A stretch of 64,000 nucleotides of DNA from Saccoglossus kowalevskii (lineage: Eukaryota; Hemichordata; Enteropneusta; Harrimaniidae): contig NW_003143794.1 in NCBI RefSeq assembly GCF_000003605.2, positions 660,658-724,657 on the forward strand, written 5' to 3'. Positions 12,161 through 25,044 of the stretch are shown one piece after another. Positions within the stretch are counted from its first letter, which is position 1. The number at the start of each line of letters is the position of its first letter. The notes below the pieces were generated by a model, which worked only from the letters and a program-made list of their open reading frames with translations, was not told the origin of the DNA and did not search any database. A program made the position numbers and the translations under genes.

Positions 12161-14021
12161 GGGCAGCAAAATTGTTCAGCCATAGATATATACATCAACA
12201 TTGCAGCAATAATTGATTCCATGCATCCCATTTAATTGTTATATTGTGATAATTGCCAGTCTATTGACAAATAATGGTATTCAATTAATTGAAGTTAAAT
12301 ATTTTATAAACAAAAAGGTACTTATATATTTATACAGACTTTGAAAAAGTGCTCAATTATTTCATAAAAAATTTATATTTATGGCTAGAATGTGTGATGT
12401 ATTTCAAGATCAATTGTGATCAGTATGTTGAAGTGACAGCACGATTTAAATATGTAGAAAAATCAATGTAGTTTTCAGCTGGGATTAGATTGTGTCTTGA
12501 CTAATATAGTTTATTCAATAATACTAGAGGTGGGACAAAAATTGTTCCACAACTGCTTCATGTAAAACATTCATGTCAGATTTAAATTTGTACTGATTAT
12601 AGAAATACCACTTTGTATTTGTGGTGTTTATTTTTATAAAAGATATTATGTAGAATTGTTTTTCAGACACTTACACGTTGGTAACATAGCATAACTATTA
12701 CAATCTTGCCCATTGAGAACCTAGATTAAAGAATGAATGGATACAAACTAAAATGTGTGATAATTTCTTTGCATGGCAAAAGAGAATATCAAGTCTAACA
12801 ACAATAATTTATCTAAACATTTTGCATGGAAAAATACTGGCTAAAATTTATATGTTAACAATGTACTGTATTAATCATGTCCATCGAGAATTGTATAAAA
12901 GTTCAAAAATAGTACAGCGATATATCTAAGCATACTTTGAGGGGAACAATTAATTTTGACAGGTGGTACGATTTACACTACTACTGATGTTGTAATAGTA
13001 ATACTATGTTTTTTTGTAGATATTGATTCTATGTGGTTATTTGTGAATTTCAACCCTAATTAAATTTATATTGTTTTCTACTATATTTGTAAATTTTGCT
13101 AATAATTATTTTTTAAGCAGTGTGTGCAATCTAATGTTATTAAATATATCTTTCTGTAGTGAGGCAAGCTGATGTATTCTATTTAAATAAAAAATAACAC
13201 GTTTTGAATAAGTGTCTGTGTCTTTATGAAATTCCCAAACATTGTAGATGGGAACAACTTTGTAGACAGTTTGTTCCTTTAAAACCACAGAAGATTCTAT
13301 ATAAAGTCATTGAACCATATTTATACAAACAATTCAGTGAATGTCACAATGATACTATTTTTGCTGCATTTGAACAACAAAACTTTTAGCTAGTGCAGTT
13401 TACTATATGTTTAAGCGAGTATAACAGGAAGGGCAGATGATGAGAAATTTGTAAACAATGGTAAATATATTAGTATTTTGGACAGATGGACCTACATTTA
13501 TAGGTGAGTTGTTTGCACAAAGAACTGTAGAACCATGACTAACAGCAAGTTCCAAGAGAATTCGTCAGCAAGTTCTCAAGTTATGACTGTGTACATTTGA
13601 ACAAACAAACACGGATAGATGGCTGGATAGACATACTGGTTGTATGTAATCATATTTTTCTGGTTTGCAAGCATTTTAATATATAACAAGCCACACAGGA
13701 TCTGAAATTCTCTATTCTTTAACAATGCAAACAAATTTAACAATACAGAAACTGACAGATAATATTTGATTGCTGACATAGAATAACAATACACACCCAA
13801 AAATTACCAGGATGTGTGACCTTTTGGGTCATGTACAAGGGCTACTTACAAATGAAAACCATTCAGAAAATGCGGACTCTGGATATGACTGGTCCAGTTC
13901 TAAAATTTGAATAGGAATTCTGTCATAACACAAAGATTATCAATAGCTTTGACAGTGATGTGCAGAAGTTGAACATAGCTATTCACAGCAGAATTTATTT
14001 TTTTTTCAATTCCTAAAAAAG
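12161..14021. other. Intergenic, nothing recognised
   Basis: This is AT-rich sequence. Overlapping short open frames on both strands at 13106-13389 match no family I know and are probably chance or remnant. Confidence 0.4.
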
Positions 14022-14027
14022 TTTATT
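14022..14027 (-). promoter_or_regulatory. Candidate polyadenylation signal of COA4
   Basis: TTTATT on the plus strand is AATAAA on the minus strand. It lies about 200 bases beyond the COA4 stop codon at 14230-14232. Confidence 0.4.
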
Positions 14028-14229
14028 TCGCCCCGTAAAATTGTAGTTATTAATGTGGTGCACCATGTTGCATTTAATGAAGTCCCATGAAATGTATACA
14101 AACTGGAGGTTGGGAAAAAAATTTAATATTGGCAATCTGCATTATACACACACTAACACAACTAGATTTGTCAAGGACCTGCATCAAAGATAATTTGTTC
14201 TGACTCAAGATACACTCTGGAATTAATGG

Positions 14230-17200
14230 TCATGATTTCTTTCCAGTCGTGTCTTTTGTTTGTTGTTTCATGATACACTGACGAAACTCATTAACTTCTG
14301 CTTGACACTTTCTCCAGTCTTTGTTTTCAAACATACAATCCTGCAAAGAAATAAAAAAAACATCAATACAGTTAGAATGAGTAACTATCAAGATGGGGAC
14401 AATTTACTCATTAACCCTGTACATTTCTAAAGAATGTACATTTGGGTATTTATATTCAATTGACAGACTCAGCTATATCTCTGACAAAAAAAATGTCTAC
14501 AAGATTTTGATGTATGTTTATGATCATGCAAAATAATTAGGATATGATCAAAAAAATGTTGCTGTTATAAACGCTTCATGTTGTTGATAACCTGGGGTGG
14601 TTTGGCTCATTAATCCCAAAACCGTATATTCGTATAAAATAAATTATCACCATGGATACAGTACCTTCTTTGTCTCTTTTGTTTTTTACACCTCAGGGAA
14701 TATATTTTAGTGATCAAATTAGTTCAAATCTGAGAATCTGTGTGTGATTTTCATTATTTTAACAAGAAAGCCAGAAATGGCAGACACCCCCCCCCCCCAA
14801 CCGAGCATCTTTATTACAGGCACTGGTTGAATGCCTGAAATAGTTATGATAGTTATGCATTTTTAATGAAGTCACATGACCAAATATGGATATTAAATTT
14901 TAATCAAATAGTGTGCTCAATGACTTCAATAATGTACAGGTTACTGGCCTGTCTGTTTCAATATATTTTGTTTGGTTATGTGATGTAAAAATAATATATA
15001 GTTACAAGATGGTTGTCAAAAATCATTAAGAAATTCTGATGATTATTACTCTATCTGCCAATCAGAATTCAAAATTTGTTTTTTTATTTATATGACTACA
15101 AAAATGTACAATTTGGTTATTTAACAAACACTTTTCACTCCAGGTCAGAATGGAATCTAACAATATTTACTTATCAATTGCATATAGTAAGTCAATATTA
15201 TTTATTTTTGCTCAATTTTTGCATATAAATTGGTATATTAAAATGGTCTCTTGATGCTAGGACACTCCCCGCTTCAAATTCAGTCCATGATGCTTAAATT
15301 CCTTTTTTTACAAGTGTCAGTCACATCTGCCACAAATTTTGAAACAATAACATGCACTGATTGAATAGTAATTCACTATAGTTAGCAATACAAAGACAGT
15401 AATAAAATGGGAGTATGCAAGAAGTTAACAAGACTTTCAGGGACGCAGTGTCTAAATCTGAGTCATGATTTGCTTATTAGTGTGGCAACAAATACTACCC
15501 CGGTAATCTCACAATTATGCACCATACTCCCTGAAGAACTATTTCAGTTTGCTGCACAACGGTTCTTTGCAGTCTTTACTACTGTTGAGTAGCACAAATT
15601 GGTAACATAAATTATAATGGAAAGAAAACAAATTTGAAATGTAGTTACATTTGAAGGAAATTGCAGTAGTTTTTATTCAACTGCAGACAAGAAAAATAAA
15701 TAAAATGACCTCTGGATTTTTTAGTACCAGAAATCCTGATCATGGCAACACAACTCACGTTGTGACATTGTAAATAATGCATGCTGGGTAACAAGAATGA
15801 ATATGTTTGAAGTAACCAAGATGACAGCTTATTGTCGATTTTGATGTAATTTCCAGGATATTTTTTTTATTTATATTTTCAATTCTACATTTATGTATTC
15901 AGACACTGAATATACAGCTACCGATCATCAGAATAGCGGTGAATGCCCATTGCATTGCAATTTTGCTGTTGATGTTACAGTGATTAGTGTTTCACAGTAC
16001 TTCAATGAAAACAAATTTTGAAATACTGTTAAAATTTAGTGTGAAAATATTTGTTTTTATTTGACAATGCGTAAAAACAATGAAATCTATATACCAAAAG
16101 AACAAAGGGAATGTGAAAATAGAGTAGCACTATCTGGCCTTTTATTCTTCGTATGTGAATATTAATTCTTGCAGAAATAAAGAATTTTACAATAATGTTG
16201 TTTATTTCACCAACAAATATCCAGAATCTATTATGAATGAGGCCATGATAAACTATTCCTTCTTGGAGATTACAACTTTCTTTTAAGAGATGCTGCACTA
16301 ATAAACAAACACATAGAGATATCACTTTCTGAACTAAGATGACATAACAACTTTTATTTGATATTAAATGAACTAAAACAATATAACTAACTTAAACAGT
16401 ATACAAATGTAACTACTGAAAAGCCTAAATTTATCAAGGGATCAACCATTTCAAACCATGGGGGGAGTAGCTTGACATTTAGATGAAACAAATTTGCTAG
16501 ATGGGGTGCAGAATTACGCCTTCTTTGTCATGGCGGAAAATAAAAACATGTTGGTTTGCTGATGTTCATGAGGAGGGAATTTGATTTTTGTGTCGTTGAT
16601 TGGTACACCTAGAAGCACAATATCACATGTGTATGCTTACATTTCACCCATACCCAGCATGCACATGCATGTATATTCGATTTCTGGGTAATGGTCTATT
16701 TATAGTACTTAGTACTATAAAATAAAATCAGGGTTGCTGCTTTTTACATAAGGGGTTGCTACACCGCTCAAAAATCCAGCCCTGGGCCCCAGACTATATA
16801 TAATTTCAAACACTATCACAGCAAATACTGTCTTGGATTGGAGAGCGCCCTCTAAGGAGATATAGATCACAACTGATGCAAAAAGATTTGCTGTGTCACA
16901 ATTAGCTGTGCTAATTAACCGGCGTGTCATTGACGCAACAGAAAATCGTACATAGTGATCTTGAAAAAATATTTACTATTGGAATTTGTAATTTGGTAAA
17001 ATGGAATTGACATTTTTATAAACAAGTGTAAAAACGAAGGAAACGGGGGGGGGGTGACAATATTTTTGTTTGTGCCTCAAGTCACGTGATTTTATCATAG
17101 TTTATTACTTTTAATACCTTATTATGTGTATTTTAGTGATCACCCCCCCCCCCCAGGGAATGAGTAGAAGTTAATAAAGTTATTATTATTATTATTTGCC

Positions 17201-17720
17201 ACATATCATTTTTACCGAGGGAGCTCCGTGTTTGGACTTACCTCACAGTCACTTGGGGGCTGAAAATCAATAAATACTAATTTTCAATAAAAATCATCCG
17301 CTATACGTATATAAATAAACAAGTTGTGAAACACGGCACCGAGTAAATCGACACCCTGTCGGTTTCAAATGTCGATTTCTTACCTTAAAATGCGAAACAA
17401 AATTTTTAGAGGGGATCAGGTGTTACGTTAATAACCATTGCTCATAATCGCTAACTTGGTTTTATTCAAAACTGCACAAATCCCGCGTTTTCTGATGATA
17501 TCCGACGATTTCATGAACGAAAATGGCCAGCAGCCAGAATCAAGGGGGATTCGCATAGAGTTCTGTGGCTTACCTGTACTGCGTAGTGGTATTTTGCACA
17601 CCCTGTTTTATCAAGTAACGTTTCTACTGGATCCTCTTCTTCATCGTCATCTGCATGAGGTGCTTTTCTACTACGACCGTGTCCGACTCCGCCAAACCCA
17701 GTACCACCAGTCGTCGTCAT
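14230..17720 (-). CDS. COA4: COA4, cytochrome c oxidase assembly factor 4 (twin CX9C), two exons, 85 aa
   Basis: Exon 1 is 17720-17574 and exon 2 is 14340-14230 (stop at 14232-14230). The 3.2-kb intron is phase 0, with CAG|GTAAGC at the donor and TTTGCAG at the acceptor. COA4 (CHCHD8) is a small intermembrane-space protein needed for cytochrome c oxidase assembly; such proteins fold through the MIA40 disulphide relay. Seen here: an acidic DDDEEEDP run (residues 24-31) as in vertebrate COA4, then two CX9C motifs (Cys41/Cys51 and Cys61/Cys71) with HYAVQDCMF and DWRKCQ in the expected places. Length is close to human (87 aa). The frame stays open upstream to a GTG, but the first ATG is at 17720, which I take as the start. 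The gene is head-to-head with DTD2. Confidence 0.9.
17103..17213. repeat. Low-complexity runs in the COA4 intron
   Basis: A C run of about 12 bases at 17143-17154 is followed by an ATT microsatellite near 17180-17197. A G run lies just upstream at 17045-17054. These have no function I can see. Confidence 0.5.
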
Positions 17721-17950
17721 CTCCACCACGCCGTTTGTAGTACGTATAATCAGTTTCTCAGGTCGCAGGGTCACTTCCTGATCATTGGCAGCACAAGCCG
17801 GTCTCGCATTTTGCGAGTTTTTCAAAGTCACGCGAAATACGCCACTTCACTGAACGCGGAAGTGTTTTTCTACAGCTGTTTACCTTGTTACAACGCTGTA
17901 GTTCATTGGCGTACTAGTACCAACGTTTACTGGTGTTGTTATTTTAAATT
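17721..17950. promoter_or_regulatory. Bidirectional promoter between COA4 and DTD2
   Basis: Only 230 bases separate the two start codons, which point away from each other. The interval has an ETS-type CGGAAGTG at 17857-17864, a second in the other orientation (ACTTCCTG, 17773-17780), and two inverted CCAAT boxes (ATTGG near 17784 and 17905). There is no TATA box. ETS and CCAAT sites without TATA are typical of shared housekeeping promoters. Transcript starts were not observed. Confidence 0.6.
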
Positions 17951-20086
17951 ATGACTGAAACTGGACAGAAGGCAAAAATTATTTTACAACAATGCTTGTC
18001 TGCGCGATTACAAGTGAAGCCACCCGAGGGTGACACTCCTGGCGAATTTGTAGAGGTAGGATGAAGATGATGTAAGATTAAGAATAATACTTTTTAATCA
18101 CAATTGTACAAATGGCTTACTAGCTGTGGTTCCATTATAGCGACTGACAATTGTTTTTTAACTTCTGATTATCTGACGTGTTCGTGGGCGTATTTTGAGG
18201 TGAAACGCTATAAAGGCCAGCTATGACATACACCGAATAATAAAAAGGATACTATGCAGCTGATATAGCAGTGAAGAGGGTCATAGATAAATTGATAATC
18301 ATAGATAATCCAATGATTATTTTTTTCAATTGGTTCTTGTTTGTTTGTTGCTGTGCATTCGAACTCGTTACTTCGTTTTTTTCCAGATCGCCAGAGGTTT
18401 AGTTGTATACGTATGTTTTATGAAGAGCGCCACCAAGGATATTATACAGAAAATGGGTAGGTAAAATCCAAGGGTACTTCATTACGGAGATACCATACTG
18501 TGTCACAGTGCCTGTATAAGCCATGGAGAGACTGTGGTACTACATAGTGCATCACCAAATGGTATATATTTCTCAATAATGTATTGGCATTCAATTCCAA
18601 ACAATTTGTGCTCCCATGCTTGTCAATTTATTTATTTATTCATATGATGTTACATTAAAAACAAAAAGGTACAGAGAAGACAAATTCTATATTTTTCAAT
18701 TCTAACACCTGACATCATCGTTTGGTTGTATACCATGGGGTTTATGTACAATTCTTTCATTGATTTGACCTCGTGTGTTTGTGAACTTGTACTTTCCCTG
18801 GGTAATGTTTGGATGTGTTATTTCCATACTCTGGCTCTCTGGTATAATGGGCTGATGCCATATACTAGTATCTTACACTCGTTGTACACATTTATACATT
18901 CAACCAGTCATCTTTTTTGAACTACAAAACCAAGGTTTTAGCATTTATGAATAAATAAATATTGTGTCTGACACATCTTATTTACCATTGTTATCTACAG
19001 AATATCATATTTTGTTTATACTTGTTAATATTTTGCATATCTACAATAGCTGTCATAAATGATCGTTTTAGGACTTGACAACTGGTTTGACATGTCACGC
19101 TAGAATTCCAGACAGAAGACAATTTCCACTTATATATTGAATGCCTGAAGGCTAACAAGTCTAACAAGACTGTTATAGAAGTGAGCTCCAGACTTATAGA
19201 CGAAAGGCAAAATTTGTGACATTGGTTCACCCCTTTCAACATAAATATCATATATAATCTAAAATATACGCACAAACAACTTACAATAATTTTATGTCAA
19301 AATATTGCTTAGAAATCATAAAAAACGCACCAAAATGCTGCCACACACCATACACATGAATGGATATACATATACGCGATGAGTGCACAAAACTCACACC
19401 AGCATTTTCTAAATGGCAATTTCAAATGCATTAAATCCTTTTTTCACAGTTTTCTTATGTGGACATTAGCAAGGAATCCTTTAGTTTTGAAAAATGTCAA
19501 ATGTGTGAATGAATGTATTGTATTTCATGGTAAATCTTTTACTTTTTTGTTAAAATCGTGCTATGCCTTTGTGAATGGTAGATACTAGTGATATAACAGA
19601 TATCTCACTTAATTAGATTTTGTTAATGATTCTGTGCATAATAATCGCACTAATTAATATATTACTGAATTATGAGCACCATTCAAATAATAAGTGACCT
19701 CTCAACACCGACAAAATAGTAACACATGCATCAATAATTAGGTTAATTGTTATCTTTCAGTCAAATCAATCATGAATGTGAAGCTAAGTACAGATGAAGA
19801 TGGTGCAACACTGTCAATTCTAGATCTACCCGGAAGTGTTCTTATTGTTCCACAAGCGACTTTGGGTGGCAAGATGAAAGGAAAAGTTATGCAATATCAC
19901 TCAAATATAGGAAAGACTGAGGGGTTGGAGTTTTATACAGAGTTTGTGACAGAGATTGAACATACTTTACATCAAAGTAAAAAAAGCAAAGAAGCAAACT
20001 GCGTTGTGAAGTGGGGTACTTATGGCAACAGACAAGTGCTTAGTATTGTTACTAATGGACCATTTACGCATGTATTGGACTTCTAG
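17951..20086 (+). CDS. DTD2: DTD2 / ATD, animal tRNA deacylase, three exons, 166 aa
   Basis: Exons are 17951-18055, 18387-18456 and 19761-20086, with phases 0 and 1. Vertebrate DTD2 (ATD) is a DTD-fold editing enzyme that removes L-alanine wrongly charged on certain tRNA(Thr); it is distinct from the archaeal/plant protein also called DTD2. Seen here: KAKIILQQCLSARLQ near the N-terminus, GLVVYVCFMK across exon 2, LDLPGSVLIVPQATLGG (79-95), QYHSN (103-107), and the family-defining TNGPFTH (156-162), whose Gly158-Pro159 is the trans Gly-Pro motif. Length matches human (168 aa). The ATG is the first in frame and the N-terminus aligns with human. It shares a promoter with COA4 and is followed by a dead exon copy and a paralog. 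AATAAA lies at 20486-20491. Confidence 0.93.
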
Positions 20087-20485
20087 TTTTATTATAAATA
20101 AGTACATTGTAGAATAGTTTGTTGTTTAAATCTAGTTCAACACTGTGAATCTATAGTATAACTTGCATAGAGAATCTAAGGTTCAGTTGCGCTCTGGTCC
20201 ATGTCGCACAGTGAAGCTACACAACCCACTAGAGATACAGTGTTTTATAATCTTGCAATGATCTGTGTAAATGAGACACTATAAAAGTCATGTACAATCT
20301 TCAGATAAGTAGCACCACATTGACATCATACTGAGTGAAATTTAATATCAGAAAGACTGCATGTACAAGTACATTATCCTGCGTACGTACAAACAACTAA
20401 GAGTGGAATTAACCAATCATTTTCTGTCAAGTGAGTTGGTATACATACATTATAGAATTATACATTGTTAATATTACATTTGCAT

Positions 20486-20491
20486 AATAAA
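20486..20491 (+). promoter_or_regulatory. Candidate polyadenylation signal of DTD2
   Basis: A canonical AATAAA lies about 400 bases after the DTD2 stop codon and before the dead exon copy at 20605. Confidence 0.4.
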
Positions 20492-20604
20492 GTTGTGGCA
20501 GGTAGATGCTACACCAAGTTTAACACAAAAATCTGATGTAAGTAGAGGTTATGGTCCTGTTTAAGATATGGTTGCTTGTTTCTGGCTAACAAATCATAAA
20601 TGAG

Positions 20605-20860
20605 AAAAAATTAAGTACAGATGAAGATGGCACAACATTGTTCATCCTAGATCTACCATAAAGTGTTATTAATGTTCTGTATTCGTCATATGGTGGCAAG
20701 ATGAAAGGAAAAGTCATGCAATACCGCTAGAGTATAGAAAAGATTGAAGGGTTGAATTTATGAGAGATTACTTCAAATCACAGTGAAATAGGGCAAAGAA
20801 GAAGTACTATGGCAATAAATAAGAAGTGTTTAGTATTGTTTCTAATGCATCGAACTAATC
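20605..20860 (+). pseudogene. Broken copy of DTD2 exon 3
   Basis: The segment follows DTD2 exon 3 almost base for base at its start: AAGTACAGATGAAGATGG, then CTAGATCTACC, then GGTGGCAAGATGAAAGGAAA. It then drifts, with in-frame stops (for example after LDLP), deletions in the middle and a recognisable TATGGCAATA-A end. No copies of exons 1 or 2 were seen between 20087 and 20605. The nucleotide similarity is far higher to DTD2 exon 3 (19761-20086) than to the paralog exon at 28209. This suggests a separate local duplication. It cannot make a functional deacylase. Confidence 0.8.
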
Positions 20861-22825
20861 ATCTCTATGCATCTTAAATGAAATGTTTTATTGTTTACAT
20901 ACCTGTCAATGCTTTATAAAAAAAATATCGTCTTCAGTTAACGTTAATTGGTCACCAACTAATGTATGTTTTTAGTTTTATCTCTCGATTGTGTTTCCTT
21001 TTCTGATAATTTGAGCTACTTTATACTTGCCATTTCTCAATCAAGAATAACTGGAAATATCCTGTTAAAGTGTTCTATTTAATTTGTTCCAGTAAGACAA
21101 AATGGTCGTATTTGCTCAATATTTGTCATCTTGTTGTTCACCTATGTAACTTAACACCTGTGAAAATATCTGTTTAACCGATTGACATTTGAACATAAAT
21201 AGTTTTATGTAACAAGTTTGAATATGCAAATTAGTCGTATGCAGTGATGATAAATCATATAGAAATTAGTATCGTGACCGGTATTATGTTTAATGTCAAG
21301 ACATATTGGTGTGAATATGTGATCTTGTGATCAGATTCAATGTCTATGTAGGTTGTTCTTTCTAATATTTCAATGCACTATATTAGCAGCCTGGATGTCC
21401 TAACTGAGCAAGTTTCAAATGAATAAAGCTTATTTTCCAATGATACAATACAGTCAAACGTATCCACCGTTATGCAGTTATTTATTATATCTACTGCAGC
21501 TGTACATTTCCTTTTCAAATACAGGAACTGTGACATTAATGCCTTGTTGTGTTTAATTATTAGTTGCAAAATGTATGCTCTAACAATCACTCGTATAATG
21601 TTATTATGAAAACAGAATTATGCATGATGTGATACATATATACCTATGACAGTTCGACGACAATTCGTCAAGTATTTGAGAACCTCTTAAAAAGTAATGA
21701 GCCACTATTCTTGACAAAATCTCTTTAATCGCAATTTATGGTCATTGCATTTTGACTTTCTGGTCCCACGACCTAAACTTGCCACGTTTTGTTGGTATTG
21801 CCATGCGCGGAAGTTTCTTTGCAGATTTGAGGAATTTTGTCTAAAGATTTTTGTATTGTTATATTTGAGTTGTTTTTTCAAAGTTGTCAGTTTTGTTACT
21901 GTTTTCATTGAATAATTCGTGTTTTGACTGATTTATTGTTTTATTATGGATGGATTTCTTTTAATTAATTTGGCACGCCCACACAAAACCATATAAAATA
22001 AGTCATACAACATACCATAAGCATTACTAGTCTCGGAGTAAACACACACTGACTGCCATATTAGGCACTTTGGCTATAATTAACATTGTCATATTTCAAG
22101 ACAGTGTTCTCGTTTTTTTAAAAGCGTTTGGATAAATACAACATGAAACAATGGTTTGTGTGTGCGCATGCGTGCGTATAATAAAGGTCGGCAAGGGGTA
22201 TTTACGTAAGCTGTAATCAGTTGTTTCGTAATAATGTAATTTAAGTAAATAAAAAACGTAAATTCGTAGACATGGGCAAGATGTAAAATGTAATCAGCTA
22301 TTTTATTCTTTCGTAATTTGTGCAAAAAATCTTATTTTTTGTAAAGCGTATAACACATTTTCTACATTAAATACCGTAATTCGTACGCAATTTCCAATTT
22401 TGATTCTTAAACACAAATTATCAAATATATTATAAAAATGTTAAATGTAATTAGGAATTTGCTTTATCTGTAAAGTGTAAAAACCCATTTTTTACTGTAA
22501 ATGGAACTTTCATTTTATTTCCTGTAAAAACATAAAATGCCTTTTTTATTTCCTGTAACCTGTACCAGCTATCCTCCTTGCCTCCTTCTATAATTACAAG
22601 AGACAATTAGCCAGGGCCTTCAGTCTTGACAAAAGTGTTCTTCTTGTGACCATGTAGGTTTATTACCTCCCTGGTGTAACTCACAACTATTGGTCGCATT
22701 CAAAACGTGAAGGGTCAAGTCACAGTATTTTATTTTGTATTTTTTTAATATACAACTAGTAACTTCGCGATGAGCAGCTTTCGCGATGGTGTACCCAAAA
22801 CATATTTTACTTTTAGTAAACAAGG
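20861..22825. other. Intergenic, nothing recognised
   Basis: This is AT-rich sequence with short open frames only. Between about 22430 and 22560, phrases such as CTGTAAA and TTATTTCCTGTAA recur irregularly, hinting at a decayed short tandem repeat. Confidence 0.4.
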
Positions 22826-23215
22826 GTGAAAACCGTATTTATGTTATGGGAGAGTGAGGACCTTGAAAGTACTTTAGCGCAAACACATTTTCTTGTTGTC
22901 TGTGGTGTGGAAAGCAAGTCAAGTAAAAAATACGACAAAGGTGTCACAACAAGCGAGGGAGAAAACTGTTTTTATGCTATGAAAAGTGAAGACTTTGAAC
23001 ATACTTTATTTACTTTAGTACAGCGTCATTTTTTGTTTACTTGCATTTAAGATATTATGTTAGCCCGAAAAGAACGCCATAAAAGTTTATTGCTTTTTCT
23101 TTTCTTCTTTTGTACTTTAGTACAACTTCATTTTTTGTTTGATTGCATTTAAGATATTAGGTAAGCCCACAAAGAACGCCTAAAAGTTTTTTGCTTTTAC
23201 TTTCTTCGCTTTCTT
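22826..23215. repeat. Imperfect tandem duplications
   Basis: Two blocks of about 100 bp, near 23010-23105 and 23113-23210, share TTTAGTACA, CATTTTTTGTTT, TGCATTTAAGATATTA and AAAGAACGCC in the same order. A second, older pair (near 22830-22900 and 22970-23040) shares the phrases TTTATG-TATG, GTGA-GAC and TTGAA. No coding function was recognised. Confidence 0.55.
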
Positions 23216-23515
23216 TTCTCTGGCGTAATGTGCTGACAGGCATTATACACGTGATTTATCTTCAGGACTGATCTATTCTGCTTGCTCATAGATGTTTTAT
23301 ACGGTTCAAACTTATCCATCTTCATGAACAAGTCACCGAGTCCGCCAAAATGGTGACATAGCATGTTTTTTTATTAAAGTATTTGAAAATTATGATTATG
23401 TCTGGCGACATTCTACATAATAACAACATCAAAAACCCTTCATTCAAGATTGTCCTCTATGTCAAAAAAAACAAAAACAATTTGCACATGATCTATAGTA
23501 CAGGTATTGAGAAAG

Positions 23516-23699
23516 TACCGTAAAATCTGTATTAGAAGCCGCATCCCTAATAGAAGTCGCACCCTTTCTTTTTGAACAATTGAGAACCAAAAATTTATCA
23601 TTTCTCATATGTGTAGGTGCTCTAATAGAAGCCACATCCCCTCTGTTGCATTGTATCATTTTAATAGAAGTCACAGCTTCTAATACAGATTTTACAGTA
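23516..23699. mobile_element. MITE with TA ends, copy 1
   Basis: The ends are inverted repeats of about 23 bp: TACCGTAAAATCTGTATTAG on the left, and on the right the reverse complement of TACTGTAAAATCTGTATTAG. The terminal TA fits TA target duplication as used by Tc1/mariner elements. Internally a GAAGCCACATCCCC-like phrase recurs. A second copy lies inverted at 56599-56792. It is non-coding; an open frame on each strand is just the inverted-repeat structure read through. Confidence 0.7.
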
Positions 23700-24479
23700 A
23701 TCATAGATCTATATCCAGCGAGTTTAGCCGTAAACGGGGCTGCCCAAGACAAAAGCGCCTGCTCAGTTTATATCTATTTTCTTTCGTTTTTAATATAAAC
23801 GCGAAAGCATTGCGCTGTAAATGTCGCATCGAAAGTTCAGGCCGCCATGCATTTATTCACAGATGCAACGAATCAAATGCTCGAAATTATGCCCAATCAC
23901 CGCTAATTATACAAATAACCGTTTACTATGTCACATTGCGTGGAACACAAAGAATATGTTCTAGTTGGCAACGAATTCAGCCGATAAATACGGATGGACG
24001 GATGGACTATTACCTGATGGGGATGACTGCTTCTTGGATCTTACAGACAATGTCAAAGCTTACTGATAGATTCTAGCCCAGCCCCCCCCCCTCCAGAGAA
24101 ATAATGGTTTACCCCATTTATAGGTAACCCTAGGAAGATTACCATTTAACACTTATTAAACGTTGAGTGTATTAATAAAAAGCATAAAAACACAGTTCGG
24201 TTCAATATGTCTTGGTAGGTCAAGGCGAGTAGAATCCTGTGTAATGTGTATACGTCTCCTTCTGCAACATGTACTATTATTGACTAGATGGCTGGTTGGT
24301 TGGTTGGCTAGCTGACGACTTTGCCACCAACTGCCAGTCCGCGTTTAGCCACTGCCCCCATTTGTCCCTTGGGCATCAGGATATCTATGTCATGTAGTAT
24401 ATACACAAAAGGAAATGAACACAGCACTCGCGGACAATAGTAAAAAGGATTCGTGTGAATAAATAAAATATAAAAAACA
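23700..24479. other. Intergenic, nothing recognised
   Basis: There is no gene. A C run lies at 24078-24089 and a short GGTTGGTTGGTTGG repeat at about 24291-24306. Confidence 0.4.
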
Positions 24480-25044
24480 TTGTTTGCGTCAATACCTTAT
24501 ACATTTGTAAATATCAGACCGCAAGGCCGCGATATTGATAAATTTGTCCGGAAGCCCGGAACCTCACATTCACAACGGAAACATCATCACGACCCTTTCC
24601 ATTGTGAAATACCTTAGTATTCATCGATCGCACACGTTTCATTAAGTCCTAGCCTAACATTTGCCGTCTCAGTTACTTACAACAAGAGGACTTCGGGTAT
24701 TAAACTCGTAACGGTCGTCCTGCTGCCGCGGGATATGTATATACGCGTAACAGGCCGAAGGTGTGTCGACTCATCAAGTGGCAAGCGGAAAGTGTTATTT
24801 GTCACGTGAACAGAGTACTAGTCACATCAGTGGATGCACGAGAAACACTTCAGTCACCGCATCCAATCAGTGTTTCAAATCATACAGGTTGTAAACGCCA
24901 TCGTCCCAAGGGCTCTCGGTGTTTGTGTGTATAACTTCAGAGTACTCCGACCGCTCGACTTATGTTCTTCACTGGTATCTCGCTCTATCATCATTATTAT
25001 TAACTGTATTGTTGTTATTACATGTCGAATGTCATGTCGAACTG
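24480..25044 (+). promoter_or_regulatory. Probable promoter region of the DTD2-like paralog
   Basis: This is richer in GC and CpG than its surroundings, for example near 24525-24560, 24700-24735 and 24945-24960. It contains a TCCGGAAGC ETS-like site near 24547-24555. No TATA box is clear. The reading frame of the next exon stays open upstream to 24919, but that point is a GTG and there is no in-frame ATG before 25045. Confidence 0.4.

Noticed and set aside
17721-17831. Longer COA4 start
   Set aside because: The upstream frame begins at GTG. The first ATG (17720) gives 85 aa, matching the family length.
23462-23798. Mirror-image frames on both strands as small genes
   Set aside because: They are produced by the inverted repeats and internal repeats of the MITE at 23516-23699.
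24919-25044. N-terminal extension of the DTD2 paralog with a signal-peptide-like hydrophobic run
   Set aside because: The frame begins at a GTG with no in-frame ATG upstream of 25045. The ATG at 25045 gives a product that aligns with DTD2.
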